In this document: positions 9,624 through 19,833 of the stretch, piece by piece
Numbering within the stretch: the first letter of the stretch is position 1
Layout: each line of letters opens with the position of its first letter
Source of the DNA: Celeribacter neptunius
GTDB taxonomy: Bacteria > Pseudomonadota > Alphaproteobacteria > Rhodobacterales > Rhodobacteraceae
Direction: 5' to 3'
Assembly: GCF_900113955.1 (NCBI RefSeq)
Contig: NZ_FORH01000001.1
Span: 1,197,857-1,261,856, forward strand
DNA length: 64,000 nt
Position numbers and translations under genes: made by a program
Notes under the pieces: generated by a model
The model's database searches: none
Told to the model about the DNA's origin: nothing
The model's input: the letters and a program-made list of their open reading frames with translations, nothing else

Positions 9624-11516
9624 TTAGCCGATCAGCGCACCGTCTTCGCGCCACACGGCGATCACCGAAGACCGCGGCTTGCCGGCGCCGTCCGGCCAGG
9701 AGCCGCCCGGATGCTGGATGCCGACGAAGGCCACTTTCTTGTCCGCCGACCAGCACAGGCCGGTGACCTCGGACTTGTTCGGCGCCGTGAGGAAACGGGC
9801 GATCTCGCCGGTGTCCGTATTGCCGATCAGCATCTGGTTGTTGCCGTGGCCTTCGAACTCGCCTTCGTTGCTGTAATCGCCGTCGGTCTGGATCCAGAGA
9901 TAGCCATCCGAAGAGAAAGCCATGCCATCGGGCGAGTTGAACATATTGCCTTCGTTGACATTCTCGGAACCGGCATAGGCATTGTCATAGACCGTCGGGT
10001 TGCCGGCCATGACGTAGAGATCCCAGGCAAACTCGGTCGCCCCGTGATCCTCGCCTGCGGGTTTCCAGCGCACGATCTGACCGTAGTTGTTGGTCTCGCG
10101 CGGGTTCGGCCCCGTCGCCGGGGTGGCGTCGCCACCGGCGTTCGGCTTGACGCCGCGGTTCTTGTTGTTGGTCAGGGCACAATAGGCTTCGCATTTGAGC
10201 GGGTTGGCCGCGATCCATTCCGGACGATCCATGGTGGTCGCGCCCACTTTCGAGCCGGCCATACGGGAGAAGACCAGCAGCTCTTCCATCGACATGCCGG
10301 TGCTCTCCGGCGTCAACGGCAGCCACTCGCCGGTCATGTCGTCATTGAACTTGGCGACATAGAGCGTGCCGTCGGACAAGAGACCCTCGGTGGAACCACC
10401 TTCGGTGTACACACCGTTGGAGACGAATTTATACATGAATTCGCCGCGCTCATCGTCGCCCATGTAGACCACGACACGACCGTCCTTGGCCTGCACCATC
10501 TCGGCGTTCTCGTGCTTGAACCGGCCCAGAGCGGTGTGTTTCACCGGGGTGCTGCTCGGATCGAGCGGGTTGATCTCGGTGACCCAGCCGTGACGATGCG
10601 GCTCGTTCGGCTCTTTCGAGAGATCGTAGCGCGGATCGAATTTTTCGTAGGCGTAGCGGCCTTCGCCGCCGATGCCGTAGCGCTTGAGACCATCGGTGGC
10701 CTCGTATTCGCCGGTGGCGCCGAAATAGCCGTTGAAGTTCTCTTCGCAGGTCAGATAGGTGCCCCAGAGCGTCTTGCCGGAGCCACAGTTGTTCATCGTG
10801 CCCTTAGGCGACATGCCTTCCGGGTCGGCATTGGTCTTCACCAGATCGGCCCCGGCGGCCGGGCCGTCCATGGTCATCTGGGTCTCATGGGTGATGCGGC
10901 GGTTGTAGGGGCTGTCGACGACAACCTCGTAGCCGTTGCCCTTGTCCGCGACTTCCATCACGGTCACACCCTGCATGTTTTTCAGAAGCGTCACTTCGTC
11001 GGCCGTCTGCGGCATGCCTTCGGAGGCTTCGGGCAGGTTGATCTTCGGGTTCACATATTCGGAGTTCACCGTGATGATCTGTTTGTCACCATCGGTGAAC
11101 AGCTCCATGCCGTCGGTGTTCTCGCCGAAGACGCGGTCGGATTTGGCCACATCGACGCCGGCCACCGGCGAATAGGCCGAAGCGGCATCGGAGAACAGCG
11201 GATCACCCCAGCGCACCAGCACTTTCCACTGGTAGCCTTCCGGCACATGGATGTCGAAATCGGTGGCGATGCCGATCGGTTTGAAGGCAAAGCCAGAGGT
11301 CTCGGCACGGGCCGCGGTGGTCGAGGACATCAGACCGGCCGCACCGGCGCCCATGGCCAGAGCGCCGGAGCCAAAGGCCAGCGCGCCACCAAGAAAACCA
11401 CGGCGCGAGATCGCGCGTTCGACAACCGCGTCGAACCCGTTGGCATCCGGGCGCGGGTCGCGCAACTCGTCAAAATCGTCCCAAGACAGATCGGTGATAT
11501 CCTGATCTTTCATCAT
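9624..11516 (-). CDS. phoX: PhoX family alkaline phosphatase (DUF839)
   Basis: About 630 residues. The twin-arginine signal SRRGFLGGALAFGSG starts near residue 37, an unusually long N-region that is typical of PhoX. The body has PhoX-family features, including GTYLTCEENFNGYFG, EINPLDP, VYMGDDERGEFMYKFVS and DGMAFSSDGYLWIQTDGDYS. PhoX enzymes are calcium/iron phosphomonoesterases exported folded to the periplasm; they release phosphate from organic esters under phosphate starvation. The start is ATG at 11516 or 11513, served by GGAG. A near-consensus Pho box lies 102 bp upstream, which agrees with PhoB control. Monocistronic. Confidence 0.92.
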   Translation of the reverse strand: MMKDQDITDLSWDDFDELRDPRPDANGFDAVVERAISRRGFLGGALAFGSGALAMGAGAAGLMSSTTAARAETSGFAFKPIGIATDFDIHVPEGYQWKVLVRWGDPLFSDAASAYSPVAGVDVAKSDRVFGENTDGMELFTDGDKQIITVNSEYVNPKINLPEASEGMPQTADEVTLLKNMQGVTVMEVADKGNGYEVVVDSPYNRRITHETQMTMDGPAAGADLVKTNADPEGMSPKGTMNNCGSGKTLWGTYLTCEENFNGYFGATGEYEATDGLKRYGIGGEGRYAYEKFDPRYDLSKEPNEPHRHGWVTEINPLDPSSTPVKHTALGRFKHENAEMVQAKDGRVVVYMGDDERGEFMYKFVSNGVYTEGGSTEGLLSDGTLYVAKFNDDMTGEWLPLTPESTGMSMEELLVFSRMAGSKVGATTMDRPEWIAANPLKCEAYCALTNNKNRGVKPNAGGDATPATGPNPRETNNYGQIVRWKPAGEDHGATEFAWDLYVMAGNPTVYDNAYAGSENVNEGNMFNSPDGMAFSSDGYLWIQTDGDYSNEGEFEGHGNNQMLIGNTDTGEIARFLTAPNKSEVTGLCWSADKKVAFVGIQHPGGSWPDGAGKPRSSVIAVWREDGALIG

Positions 11517-11950
11517 TAGCTCCATCGCTATGTGCGTTTCTGAATTCCGGAAGAAGCACACCCGCATGCGGGGCGCCGTCTTTCGCGGCAGAAGTGCCAA
11601 GGTCAGGCAACAATTCCATGACTGGAATATGACAGAATGGTAAAACCGCCCCCGATCCGCCGGTTTCCGCGCAGGCGCCTGTGCACCCATGTCGAGCTTC
11701 CCCGAGGGCAGCCCGGGCGGCTTAGCCGTTCATGCACATCTTGCGTCATCCGAGCGTCGTCACCGCCCCCTTGCCCCCCCTGCACAGCCGCTGCACAGCC
11801 CAGCCCCCCTTCCCCCGGGCAACGGGACGACACAGTGTTTGCCTTTCTCGGGATTTCCCCTTGCCCCGGGTCCCCGCCCCGGCCCAAAGTGCCCCCGGAA
11901 ACACGCGCCCCATATGGCCAGCCCTTTTGGGCCAGAAAGGATACGACCCG
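11517..11950. other. Divergent promoter region, phoX and YbjN-like gene
   Basis: Contains the Pho box at 11618-11635. The rest is C-rich sequence (about 11760-11900) in which I see no gene or strong structure. Confidence 0.5.
11618..11635 (-). promoter_or_regulatory. Pho box (PhoB binding site) of phoX
   Basis: On the minus strand it reads CTGTCATATTCCAGTCAT: two 7-base direct repeats (CTGTCAT, CAGTCAT) separated by four bases, the classic 11-bp PhoB spacing. It sits 102 bp before the phoX start and points towards it. Confidence 0.8.
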
Positions 11951-12439
11951 ATGAAATTCTCACTGCTGCAGTCTTTGATGCTCTCCGCAACGCTCTCCAC
12001 CGGCCTCGGCCTTGCCGCCCTGCCCGCCTCCGCCGGCACCGAGATCGTCACCTTTGACGATCTGGAGACCTTCGAAGAGCTGCTCGGCGGCTTTGGCTCG
12101 GTCGAATTCGACACCGATGGCGAGGGCGACCCGATGTTTCGTGGCCGGATGAGCGGCATCCGCTATGCGCTGTATTTCTACGGCTGCGAGGATCACGCCA
12201 ATTGCAACAACGGCACGTTCGTCGCCTATTTCGATGGCGAGGATTATTCGACCGATGCGGATGTGATCAACGAGTACAACAACACCTATCGCTTCGGCAA
12301 AGCCTCGGTCGATCAGGACGGAGATCTCGAAATCAATTTCTCCTTCGCCTTCAAGGGCGGCGTAAGCCGTGAGGCGCTCGACGACACGTTCGACTGGTGG
12401 CAGGTGATCATGGAACAGGCCGAGGCGCATTTCGAGTAA
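11951..12439 (+). CDS. Secreted YbjN-domain protein
   Basis: 162 residues. A Sec signal peptide spans residues 1-28 (ending ALPASA). The mature part resembles YbjN/T3SS-chaperone-fold proteins, with acidic patches and WW near the C-terminus (TFDWWQVIMEQA). Two cysteines (GCEDHANCN) could pair in the periplasm. AAGGA lies upstream of the ATG. Signal-peptide YbjN proteins are frequent in Rhodobacteraceae without known function. Monocistronic. Confidence 0.7.
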   Translation: MKFSLLQSLMLSATLSTGLGLAALPASAGTEIVTFDDLETFEELLGGFGSVEFDTDGEGDPMFRGRMSGIRYALYFYGCEDHANCNNGTFVAYFDGEDYSTDADVINEYNNTYRFGKASVDQDGDLEINFSFAFKGGVSREALDDTFDWWQVIMEQAEAHFE

Positions 12440-12561
12440 GCTGCGCCACGCGCCGGAATGCAGCCCTGAGCGGGCCTGGCGACAAATGCTCGCTCTAAAA
12501 TCCCTTCCCCTATCGGCGCTTTCCGCGTCTAATACCGCTGTTTGAGGCCAAGGGGGACGGG

Positions 12562-13029
12562 ATGAGTTTGCTGACGCTGGAAACCCCGGTCTTTCGGGCT
12601 TACGCCATCGCTGCCGCGCTGATGGTGCTAAAAATCATGTTGCAGGGCTGGATGACGGTGTACCGGATGCTGAAAAGCAAGTCCGGGCTGGCCTCGCCCG
12701 AGGATGTGCAAAAAGGCCTGATCAACAAGGCGCCCGATCCGGCACAGCTCGAGATCAACGATTACGTCGATCGCGCACGCCGGATGCATCGCAACGATCT
12801 CGAGAACATCCCCGCCTTTCTCGCTGCGGGCCTGGTGTTCGTGACCACCGCCCCGTCGCTTTTGCTGGCGCAACTGCTTTTCTATGGTTTCGTCGCCGCA
12901 CGGGCCTGTCACTTTCTGGCCTATGCCAGCAAACAGAGCCACGAGGTCCGCGCGACCTTCTACACCATCGGCTCGCTGATCGTGATCTACATGGCGCTGC
13001 ATGTGCTCTGGCACATGATCAGCGGCTGA
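12562..13029 (+). CDS. MAPEG family membrane protein (microsomal GST-like)
   Basis: 155 residues with about four membrane helices. The motif RARRMHRNDLENIPAF between helices 1 and 2 is characteristic of the microsomal glutathione S-transferase 1 / prostaglandin E synthase branch of MAPEG. The likely role is glutathione-dependent detoxification of lipophilic electrophiles or lipid peroxides; the exact reaction is unproven for bacterial members. It is transcribed alone and converges on modA. Confidence 0.85.
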   Translation: MSLLTLETPVFRAYAIAAALMVLKIMLQGWMTVYRMLKSKSGLASPEDVQKGLINKAPDPAQLEINDYVDRARRMHRNDLENIPAFLAAGLVFVTTAPSLLLAQLLFYGFVAARACHFLAYASKQSHEVRATFYTIGSLIVIYMALHVLWHMISG

Positions 13030-13080
13030 GCAGAACGCGGTGGCGCGGGCCGGAAAGCCTGAAAGTAAGCCATAAAGAAC

Positions 13081-13118
13081 GTAAAAGACCGGGCGCCGCA
13101 GCACGGCCTCCCGGTCTT
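13081..13118 (-). terminator. Terminator after modA
   Basis: Perfect 9-bp stem (13085-13093 with 13110-13118). Read on the minus strand it is followed by TTTTAC. It may also stop transcription from the MAPEG gene. Confidence 0.65.
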
Positions 13119-13198
13119 GCCCGTCAGACCAGGCGATAGGGGCGAGCCAGCCGGTCGAAACGGGCCGCTCTCGGAGGACAAGCGCGAAAACGCCGGGC

Positions 13199-13996
13199 TC
13201 AGTCCTGCGTCGCGATGACGAAGCCTTCTGCCTCCAGAGCCGCACGAGCGGTGTCGCCATCGAGATAGGTCATGAAGGCCCTGGCCGCCTCCGTGTCATG
13301 CTCCGCCAGCATCGCGACCGGATAGACGATGGGCGGATGGCTCTCTTCGGGGAAGGTCGCCACCACGCTTACCCGCTCTTCGGCGGCGGCATCCGTGGCG
13401 TAGACGATGCCGAACGGCGCCTCGCCCAGAGCCACGAGCGCCAGCGCGGCACGCACATTGTCGGCCTGGGCGACATGCGGCGCGAGACTGTCCCAAAGGC
13501 CGAGGCTCTCGAGCGAGGCCTTGCCATAGATGCCCGCGGGGACGGCATCGACCAGCGCCATGGCGAGACGGTCCTCGCCCAGAGCCTCGGGCAGACTGTC
13601 GATCTCCATCGGTGCCGCCTCCTGACCATGTTGGACCAGTACGATGGCATTGGTCACCAGATCGCGACGTGTGGCTTCGGCCAAAAGCCCCTCCTCTTCG
13701 AGCGTGTCCATCCAACCGGGATTGGCGGAGATGAAGACATCGGCCGGGGCGCCCTGTTGGATCTGACGGGCAAGCGCCGAAGAGCCCGCCAGCGAGATCG
13801 CCAGATCATGACCGGTCTCGGCCTCGAACCCCGCTTCGATCGCGGCCAGCGCATTGGTCATGCTGGCGGCGGCAAAGACCGTGACCTGATCGGCGTGAAG
13901 GGCGGCGGGAAGAGCAAACGTGGCGACGAGTGTGGCGGCAAGGTGCAGCGGGGCGACGCAGCGGGTCGCAAGGGGGGGCATCAAGCAAGACAGCAT
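13199..13996 (-). CDS. modA: Molybdate ABC transporter substrate-binding protein
   Basis: 265 residues. A hydrophobic signal peptide ends near ALPAALHA. The mature start VTVFAAASMTNALAAIEAGF is the ModA signature, and AGSSALARQIQQGAPADVF and VDAVPAGIYGKASL are the expected oxyanion-contact regions. It binds molybdate/tungstate in the periplasm. The start at 13996 is chosen because GGAG lies six bases upstream. modB and modC are not adjacent, so it is orphaned from the permease. A perfect palindrome just upstream and a ModE-like gene beyond it point to molybdate-dependent control. Confidence 0.9.
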   Translation of the reverse strand: MLSCLMPPLATRCVAPLHLAATLVATFALPAALHADQVTVFAAASMTNALAAIEAGFEAETGHDLAISLAGSSALARQIQQGAPADVFISANPGWMDTLEEEGLLAEATRRDLVTNAIVLVQHGQEAAPMEIDSLPEALGEDRLAMALVDAVPAGIYGKASLESLGLWDSLAPHVAQADNVRAALALVALGEAPFGIVYATDAAAEERVSVVATFPEESHPPIVYPVAMLAEHDTEAARAFMTYLDGDTARAALEAEGFVIATQD

Positions 13997-14010
13997 GAGA
14001 TCTCCATTCG

Positions 14011-14030
14011 ATATGTTTCGAAAAACATAT
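14011..14030. promoter_or_regulatory. Perfect palindrome, candidate ModE operator (Mo-box) of modA
   Basis: ATATGTTT-CGAA-AAACATAT, 8-bp perfect arms, set 15 bp before the modA start and downstream of the modE-like gene on the same strand. Known Mo-boxes are palindromes of ATAT-rich half-sites, so identity and position fit, although the spacer differs from the E. coli consensus. Confidence 0.6.
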
Positions 14031-14097
14031 TGCAAGGCAAAGCCATTCAGGCAAGCGTTATTTTCCCTCGGAAATATCGAAAACCCGCAGCGCGGGC

Positions 14098-14511
14098 TTA
14101 TGGCGCCAGCAGAGCCTCGATGGCCGCGATCTCGTCCTGACCGGTTTGCAGGGTGATCGCTTCGAGCCGGCGATAATGCGCCAGGACCGCCTCGCCCGTC
14201 TCGGTCAGGGACGCCCCGCCGCCGTGCGCGCCACCCCGGCTGGAGTGCACCAAAGGCAGGCGAAACGCCGTGTTCATCTCTTCGACCAGAGACCAGGCGC
14301 GTTTGTAACTCATCGACATGCCCCGCCCGGCGGCAGCGATGGAGCCGGTGTCGCGGATGCCCTCCAGCAGATCGGCCTTGCCGGGCCCGAGCATCAAAAG
14401 ATCGCCAAAATGCAGCCGCAGACGCATACGGATCGGTACGGCGTTTCCGGGCGTGTCTTGAGACGTCGCATCGGGCGTCTTTTGGGCGGGCGGGTTTTGG
14501 TTATCCTGCAT
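14098..14511 (-). CDS. ModE-type winged-helix regulator, DNA-binding domain only
   Basis: About 137 residues. From residue ~28 the sequence matches the ModE N-terminal domain: LRLHFGDLLMLGPGKADLLE, TGSIAAAGRGMSMSYKRAWS, LVEEMNTAF. A Gly-rich turn SSRGGAHGGGASLTETG follows. The C-terminal molybdate-binding TOBE pair of classical ModE is missing, so molybdate sensing must use another route or the protein acts as a constitutive repressor. The start is uncertain: ATG at 14511 has no good ribosome binding site, and later starts are possible. It is co-oriented with modA, 101 bp upstream of it. Confidence 0.8.
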   Translation of the reverse strand: MQDNQNPPAQKTPDATSQDTPGNAVPIRMRLRLHFGDLLMLGPGKADLLEGIRDTGSIAAAGRGMSMSYKRAWSLVEEMNTAFRLPLVHSSRGGAHGGGASLTETGEAVLAHYRRLEAITLQTGQDEIAAIEALLAP

Positions 14512-14729
14512 AGGCGAACTCTGCCCCGCCGCGACGTCTTGCACAAGCGGGATGATCGCAGCGGGCATCACAGACCGGCCTCTCGCCATGCGCAAAACCC
14601 TGCTTAGCCCAGCGGCCCTAAGATTGACGTCCGCACCACGCCCCCCTAGGGTTCGCGCGATTTTCATAGCCTAACGCAATGCTTGGAAACATTTTTTTCA
14701 TTTCACGAACAAACTCGTCAAGGACCACC

Positions 14730-15713
14730 ATGTTAAAGCCCCTCTCTCTCACCATCTCCTTTTGCCTCTGCCTTGCCCAGCCCGTTTTAGCGCAAGATGA
14801 CATCAAAGGCGCCCAGGACCACCCGTTGATTTCGCGTATGCCCGGCACCGATATTGTCGGCTACCACACGTCTGAGTATCAGGAATTCATGATCGCCACC
14901 GGGCCGCTCACCCCGGGGGAAGACCTCCCGCCGGTCGAGCGGTTCGAGGGGACATCGACCACCCTGACCTATCGTGCACAAGAGAAGTCTCTCTCTGCGC
15001 TCGCGATCTACCGCAATTTCGAGAAAGCCTTTGAGCAAGCCGGGTTCGAACCGGAGTTCACCTGCAAATCCGACGCAGAATGTGGCGACCGCTTCGTACG
15101 CCAACTCTACTGGTATGGCGATCCGCAACGTCACGGACAAAATCCCTATCTGGGTGCACCGAACCGGCATGGTGACGACGAAACCTATTTCTACTGGTCC
15201 GGCACCGGCGAGGCCGAGGACGGCACCTATATCATCTCGCTTTTGGTGGCGCAGCACACGGCGATGAATTTCCCGGCCAGCATCGTGCTCGACATCAGCC
15301 AGACCGAGGCGTTGAATGACAAACGGATCAGCATCAACCTCGAAGGCCTGACCGACGATATGGAAAAAGACGGGCATGTGGTGCTCGACGGGCTGTTTTT
15401 CGACTTCGACAAATCGACCCTGACCGAAGCCTCCGCGCCTGCACTTGAGGTCATCGCCGAATATCTCGGCAACCATACCGACAAGAGCTTTTACGTCGTG
15501 GGCCACACGGATAGCCAAGGCGCTCTGGCCTACAATCGCGATCTGAGCGAGGCGCGCGCCGAGGCGGTCAGCGCCGCCCTCTCTGGCCAATATGGCATCG
15601 ACAGTGCCCGCCTGACGCCCTACGGCGCGGGGCCCGTGGCGCCGGTGACCAGCAACGCGACCGACGCCGGACGCGCCAAGAACCGGCGGGTGGAGCTTGT
15701 GCTTCAGGAGTGA
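14730..15713 (+). CDS. OmpA-family protein with N-terminal unknown domain
   Basis: 327 residues from the ATG at 14730, which has AAGGA upstream. Signal peptide residues 1-20 (ending PVLA). The middle part (about 25-205) is unassigned and has two cysteines in CKSDAEC. The C-terminus is an OmpA peptidoglycan-binding domain: VVLDGLFFDFDKSTLTEASA, VVGHTDSQGALAYNRDLSEA, NRRVELVLQE. It should sit in the periplasm or outer membrane and anchor to peptidoglycan. There is no beta-barrel or lipobox, so it is not classical OmpA or Pal. Closed by a terminator at 15738. Confidence 0.85.
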   Translation: MLKPLSLTISFCLCLAQPVLAQDDIKGAQDHPLISRMPGTDIVGYHTSEYQEFMIATGPLTPGEDLPPVERFEGTSTTLTYRAQEKSLSALAIYRNFEKAFEQAGFEPEFTCKSDAECGDRFVRQLYWYGDPQRHGQNPYLGAPNRHGDDETYFYWSGTGEAEDGTYIISLLVAQHTAMNFPASIVLDISQTEALNDKRISINLEGLTDDMEKDGHVVLDGLFFDFDKSTLTEASAPALEVIAEYLGNHTDKSFYVVGHTDSQGALAYNRDLSEARAEAVSAALSGQYGIDSARLTPYGAGPVAPVTSNATDAGRAKNRRVELVLQE

Positions 15714-15737
15714 CCGGGGCGCGGCGTTGGAGCTTTG

Positions 15738-15771
15738 AAGGGCTGGCCGATAAAAAGGTCAGCCCTTTTAA
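15738..15771 (+). terminator. Terminator after OmpA-like gene
   Basis: 11-bp stem with one G-U pair (15738-15748 with 15757-15767), then TTTTAAC. Confidence 0.75.
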
Positions 15772-15831
15772 CATTATTTCGCGAGCCTGCCTGCCCGCGA
15801 CATTTTATTCACGCGTTCGGGCGTTTTGCGG

Positions 15832-15860
15832 TTGACGCTTTCTGCGGGCGCACATAATGT
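15832..15860 (+). promoter_or_regulatory. Promoter of the ilv leader-ilvBN operon
   Basis: TTGACG at 15832-15837 and ATAATG/TAATGT at 15854-15860, 16-17 bp apart, a clear sigma-70 type match. Transcription would begin near 15866, just before the leader peptide. Confidence 0.65.
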
Positions 15861-15887
15861 CGCCGCACCAACAAAGGATCTAACGCC

Positions 15888-15935
15888 ATGATGGGCATTC
15901 TTGTACTTGTAGGGACGACGCGCATGGGCCGGTGA
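15888..15935 (+). CDS. ilvL: ilvB leader peptide (attenuation control peptide)
   Basis: A 15-codon frame, MMGILVLVGTTRMGR, with AAAGGA nine bases upstream. Five consecutive codons encode Ile-Leu-Val-Leu-Val, the three end products of the pathway the operon serves. Its stop lies 26 bp before a strong terminator, and its last codons pair with the sequence just before that terminator. This is the arrangement of a branched-chain amino acid attenuator. The second ATG (15891) could also start it. Confidence 0.8.
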   Translation: MMGILVLVGTTRMGR

Positions 15936-15962
15936 CGGTTGACCATAATGGATCCCATGCGC
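15920..15962 (+). promoter_or_regulatory. Anti-terminator pairing of the ilv attenuator
   Basis: GCGCATGGG (15920-15928) is perfectly complementary to CCCATGCGC (15954-15962). The second arm overlaps the 5' arm of the terminator (15961-15967), so the two structures compete. A ribosome at the leader stop codon would cover the first arm and allow termination; one stalled at the Ile/Leu/Val codons would leave it free. Confidence 0.65.
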
Positions 15963-15989
15963 CCCCGATTAAACACCGGGGGCTTTTTT
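15961..15989 (+). terminator. Attenuator terminator of the ilv leader
   Basis: 7-bp all-GC stem (GCCCCCG at 15961-15967 with CGGGGGC at 15977-15983) directly followed by six T. It lies between leader peptide and ilvB, so it must be conditional. Confidence 0.85.
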
Positions 15990-16103
15990 GTAGCCAAAGC
16001 TCAAGAGCCGAAGCGCCCCCGAAGACAAGACCCGACAGGCAGATCCCGAGATGCCACGGCCCATAATGGCCACAACGAATTGACGCGTGAGACGGAGAGT
16101 AAA

Positions 16104-17851
<1,748 letters not shown>

Positions 17852-17852
<1 letters not shown>

Positions 17853-17923
17853 TGAAACGCATCGGGAAATTCATCCGCCGGGCTCTGGCCGCGCTCGTCG
17901 CGACCTGGGGTCTGGCCGGGTGA
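17852..17923 (+). CDS. 23-residue micro-ORF between ilvB and ilvN
   Basis: MKRIGKFIRRALAALVATWG plus LAG, with start ATG overlapping the ilvB stop as TGATG, so it would be translationally coupled. A basic N-terminus followed by a short hydrophobic stretch resembles a small membrane peptide or amphipathic helix. Whether it is made is unknown; it could act only to couple translation through the gap before ilvN. Confidence 0.45.
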
Positions 17924-17978
17924 GCCCAGAAAATACTGAGATATTCGCCACGCCGAGCGTGGAATAAGGGAGAAAAAC

Positions 17979-18545
17979 ATGTCCGCCCTACGTATCGAAC
18001 AAGGCTCCACGAGCCATTCCGCCTATGACCTTCGCGACTACCATGCCGAAGTGATCGAGAAACACACGCTGGCCGTTCTGGTCGACAACGAGGCCGGTGT
18101 TCTGGCCCGGGTGATCGGGCTGTTTTCCGGCCGCGGTTTCAATATCGAAAGCCTGACGGTGGCCGAGGTGAACCATGAGAACCACCTGTCGCGGATCACT
18201 ATCGTCACCACCGGCACCCGCGACGTGATCGAACAGATCAAGGCGCAGGTCGGCCGCATCGTTCCCGTGCATGATGTGCATGACCTGACCGTCGAGGGCC
18301 CGTCGATCGAGCGCGAACTGGCGCTATTCAAGGTCGAAGGCACCGGCAACAACCGCATCGAGGCGCTGCGTCTGGCCGAGATCTTCCGCGCCAATGTGGT
18401 CGACTCGACCCTGGAGAGCTTCGTCTTCGAGATGACCGGCACCTCGGAAAAGATCGACGCTTTCGCCGATCTGATGCGGCCTCTGGGGCTGGTCGAAACC
18501 GCGCGCACCGGCGTCGCGGCGCTGGCCCGCGGCAGTGCGATCTGA
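17979..18545 (+). CDS. ilvN: Acetolactate synthase regulatory small subunit
   Basis: 188 residues. The N-terminal ACT domain, including HTLAVLVDNEAGVLARVIGL and FSGRGFNIESLTVAEV, binds valine for feedback inhibition. The C-terminal half matches the ilvH/ilvN small-subunit fold (RELALFKV, EIFRANVVDSTLESFVFEMT). It has about 25 extra N-terminal residues before the ACT domain, as in other Rhodobacteraceae. GGGAG lies upstream. It forms the holoenzyme with IlvB and ends the operon at the terminator 18575-18607. Confidence 0.95.
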   Translation: MSALRIEQGSTSHSAYDLRDYHAEVIEKHTLAVLVDNEAGVLARVIGLFSGRGFNIESLTVAEVNHENHLSRITIVTTGTRDVIEQIKAQVGRIVPVHDVHDLTVEGPSIERELALFKVEGTGNNRIEALRLAEIFRANVVDSTLESFVFEMTGTSEKIDAFADLMRPLGLVETARTGVAALARGSAI

Positions 18546-18574
18546 TCACAGCCCCCTGCCCGAGACCCAATCAC

Positions 18575-18608
18575 AGCCCTCGCGTGAACATCGCGGGGGC
18601 TTTTTTTG
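18575..18608 (+). terminator. Terminator of the ilvBN operon
   Basis: 10-bp stem with one G-U pair (18575-18584 with 18592-18601), seven-base loop, then seven T. Confidence 0.9.
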
Positions 18609-18675
18609 TACGCTCCGTTCCTTTGCGCCCCACTCCTTTGCGGTTCGTTCCGGCGTGCCTCGGCGCGTTCCCCGG

Positions 18676-19470
18676 TCAGCTCAGCGGCGCATATCGGTCG
18701 AAATAGCCCCGCAGAAGCGGCGACAGCTCCGCACGCTCATGCATTCCGAGCGCGCACCGCGCCGCCATCACCGCCGCGCAATCGGGCTCCAGCCGCTCCA
18801 GCAGGATCGGCGATGGGATCAACACATCCTGGGTCGACAGGGAGGTCCCGAAATAGAATTTCGGATTGCCGAGATACCTGGATTCGAACCCGCCCAGGAC
18901 CATGATCGAGGTTTGCTCCATCGAGATCACGAAGGAAAAGCCGAGCAATTGCCGGAACACCAGGCCGCGGAAACGGCGCTTTCCGGGTTTGCGCCCGAGA
19001 CCGATGCGGGTGCTGGCATCGACCGGCGTATAGCCGCGGATGCGGGCGACATCGAGCTCATCCCGGCTCAGCGCGAACATCGAACAATGGATCGCCCCGG
19101 GATTGAAAGAGGACACCCGCCGATACAGATAGACCCCGCTGGGCAAGATGTCCTCGGGCACCTCCAATGCCCCGACCCCCGACAGGAGCGACGTCAGTTC
19201 GCGCAGCGCGCCGGTCTGTCGGCAGGGCTCGCGCAATGCGTCGAGCGGCTCGAGCAGGATACGGGCATCCACATCGAAATAGCTGCAAATCCGGTCGAGC
19301 ACATCGGGGCGCGGAAAGGCCTCGGCATGAAGATATCTGTTGAATTGGGTGCGATTGACCCCCAGCTCTCGACAGAGCTGCGAGACAGATTGCGCATCCG
19401 CCGCGAGACGGCGCAAATTTTCGCCAAACACCTGGCGCAGCTGCGCAGGAGATAATTCTCCCCGTTGCAC
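18676..19470 (-). CDS. XRE-family transcriptional regulator
   Basis: 264 residues from GTG at 19470, chosen because GGGGGAGGAG lies three to five bases upstream; an ATG nine codons earlier has no ribosome binding site. The N-terminal HTH is visible: AQSVSQLCRELGVNRTQFNR, then YLHAEAFPRPDVLDRICSYF. The remaining 190 residues are an unassigned domain seen with this HTH in Rhodobacteraceae, possibly ligand-binding. Monocistronic, in the opposite direction to ilvBN. Its target is unknown. Confidence 0.75.
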   Translation of the reverse strand: MQRGELSPAQLRQVFGENLRRLAADAQSVSQLCRELGVNRTQFNRYLHAEAFPRPDVLDRICSYFDVDARILLEPLDALREPCRQTGALRELTSLLSGVGALEVPEDILPSGVYLYRRVSSFNPGAIHCSMFALSRDELDVARIRGYTPVDASTRIGLGRKPGKRRFRGLVFRQLLGFSFVISMEQTSIMVLGGFESRYLGNPKFYFGTSLSTQDVLIPSPILLERLEPDCAAVMAARCALGMHERAELSPLLRGYFDRYAPLS

Positions 19471-19833
19471 GTTCTCCTCCCCCTGGAAACATGTCACTCA
19501 ACATTCACCGACAATACACCTCGGTTGACCTCTCGCATCGTCACCGCCAAGGCGGCTGCCCTTCCCAGATGTCTTCACGGCGGGACCGGCCCAGCCGCCA
19601 GAGCAAAGGGGAGCGCGCCATCTGACATGCGCTTCGAATATGCGAGGTTCTGCCGATTATGTGCGAAGACCGCCACCTTTGATACAGTTTTATGTCACAC
19701 CCGCCAAAGAGGGACGCAATTGACGCCAGATAGCGTCATCTCCTCCTCCCGCTGACACATAAGCGAGAATTCCCCAACCTGCTGGCCTGTGCTATCTTTA
19801 GTCGCTCTTTGTGAGCCGTTCCTGTGAGTTTTG
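19471..19833. other. Divergent promoter region without recognisable features
   Basis: Lies between the XRE regulator (minus) and the small unknown gene (plus). I see no convincing gene, hairpin, repeat or operator. Confidence 0.4.
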
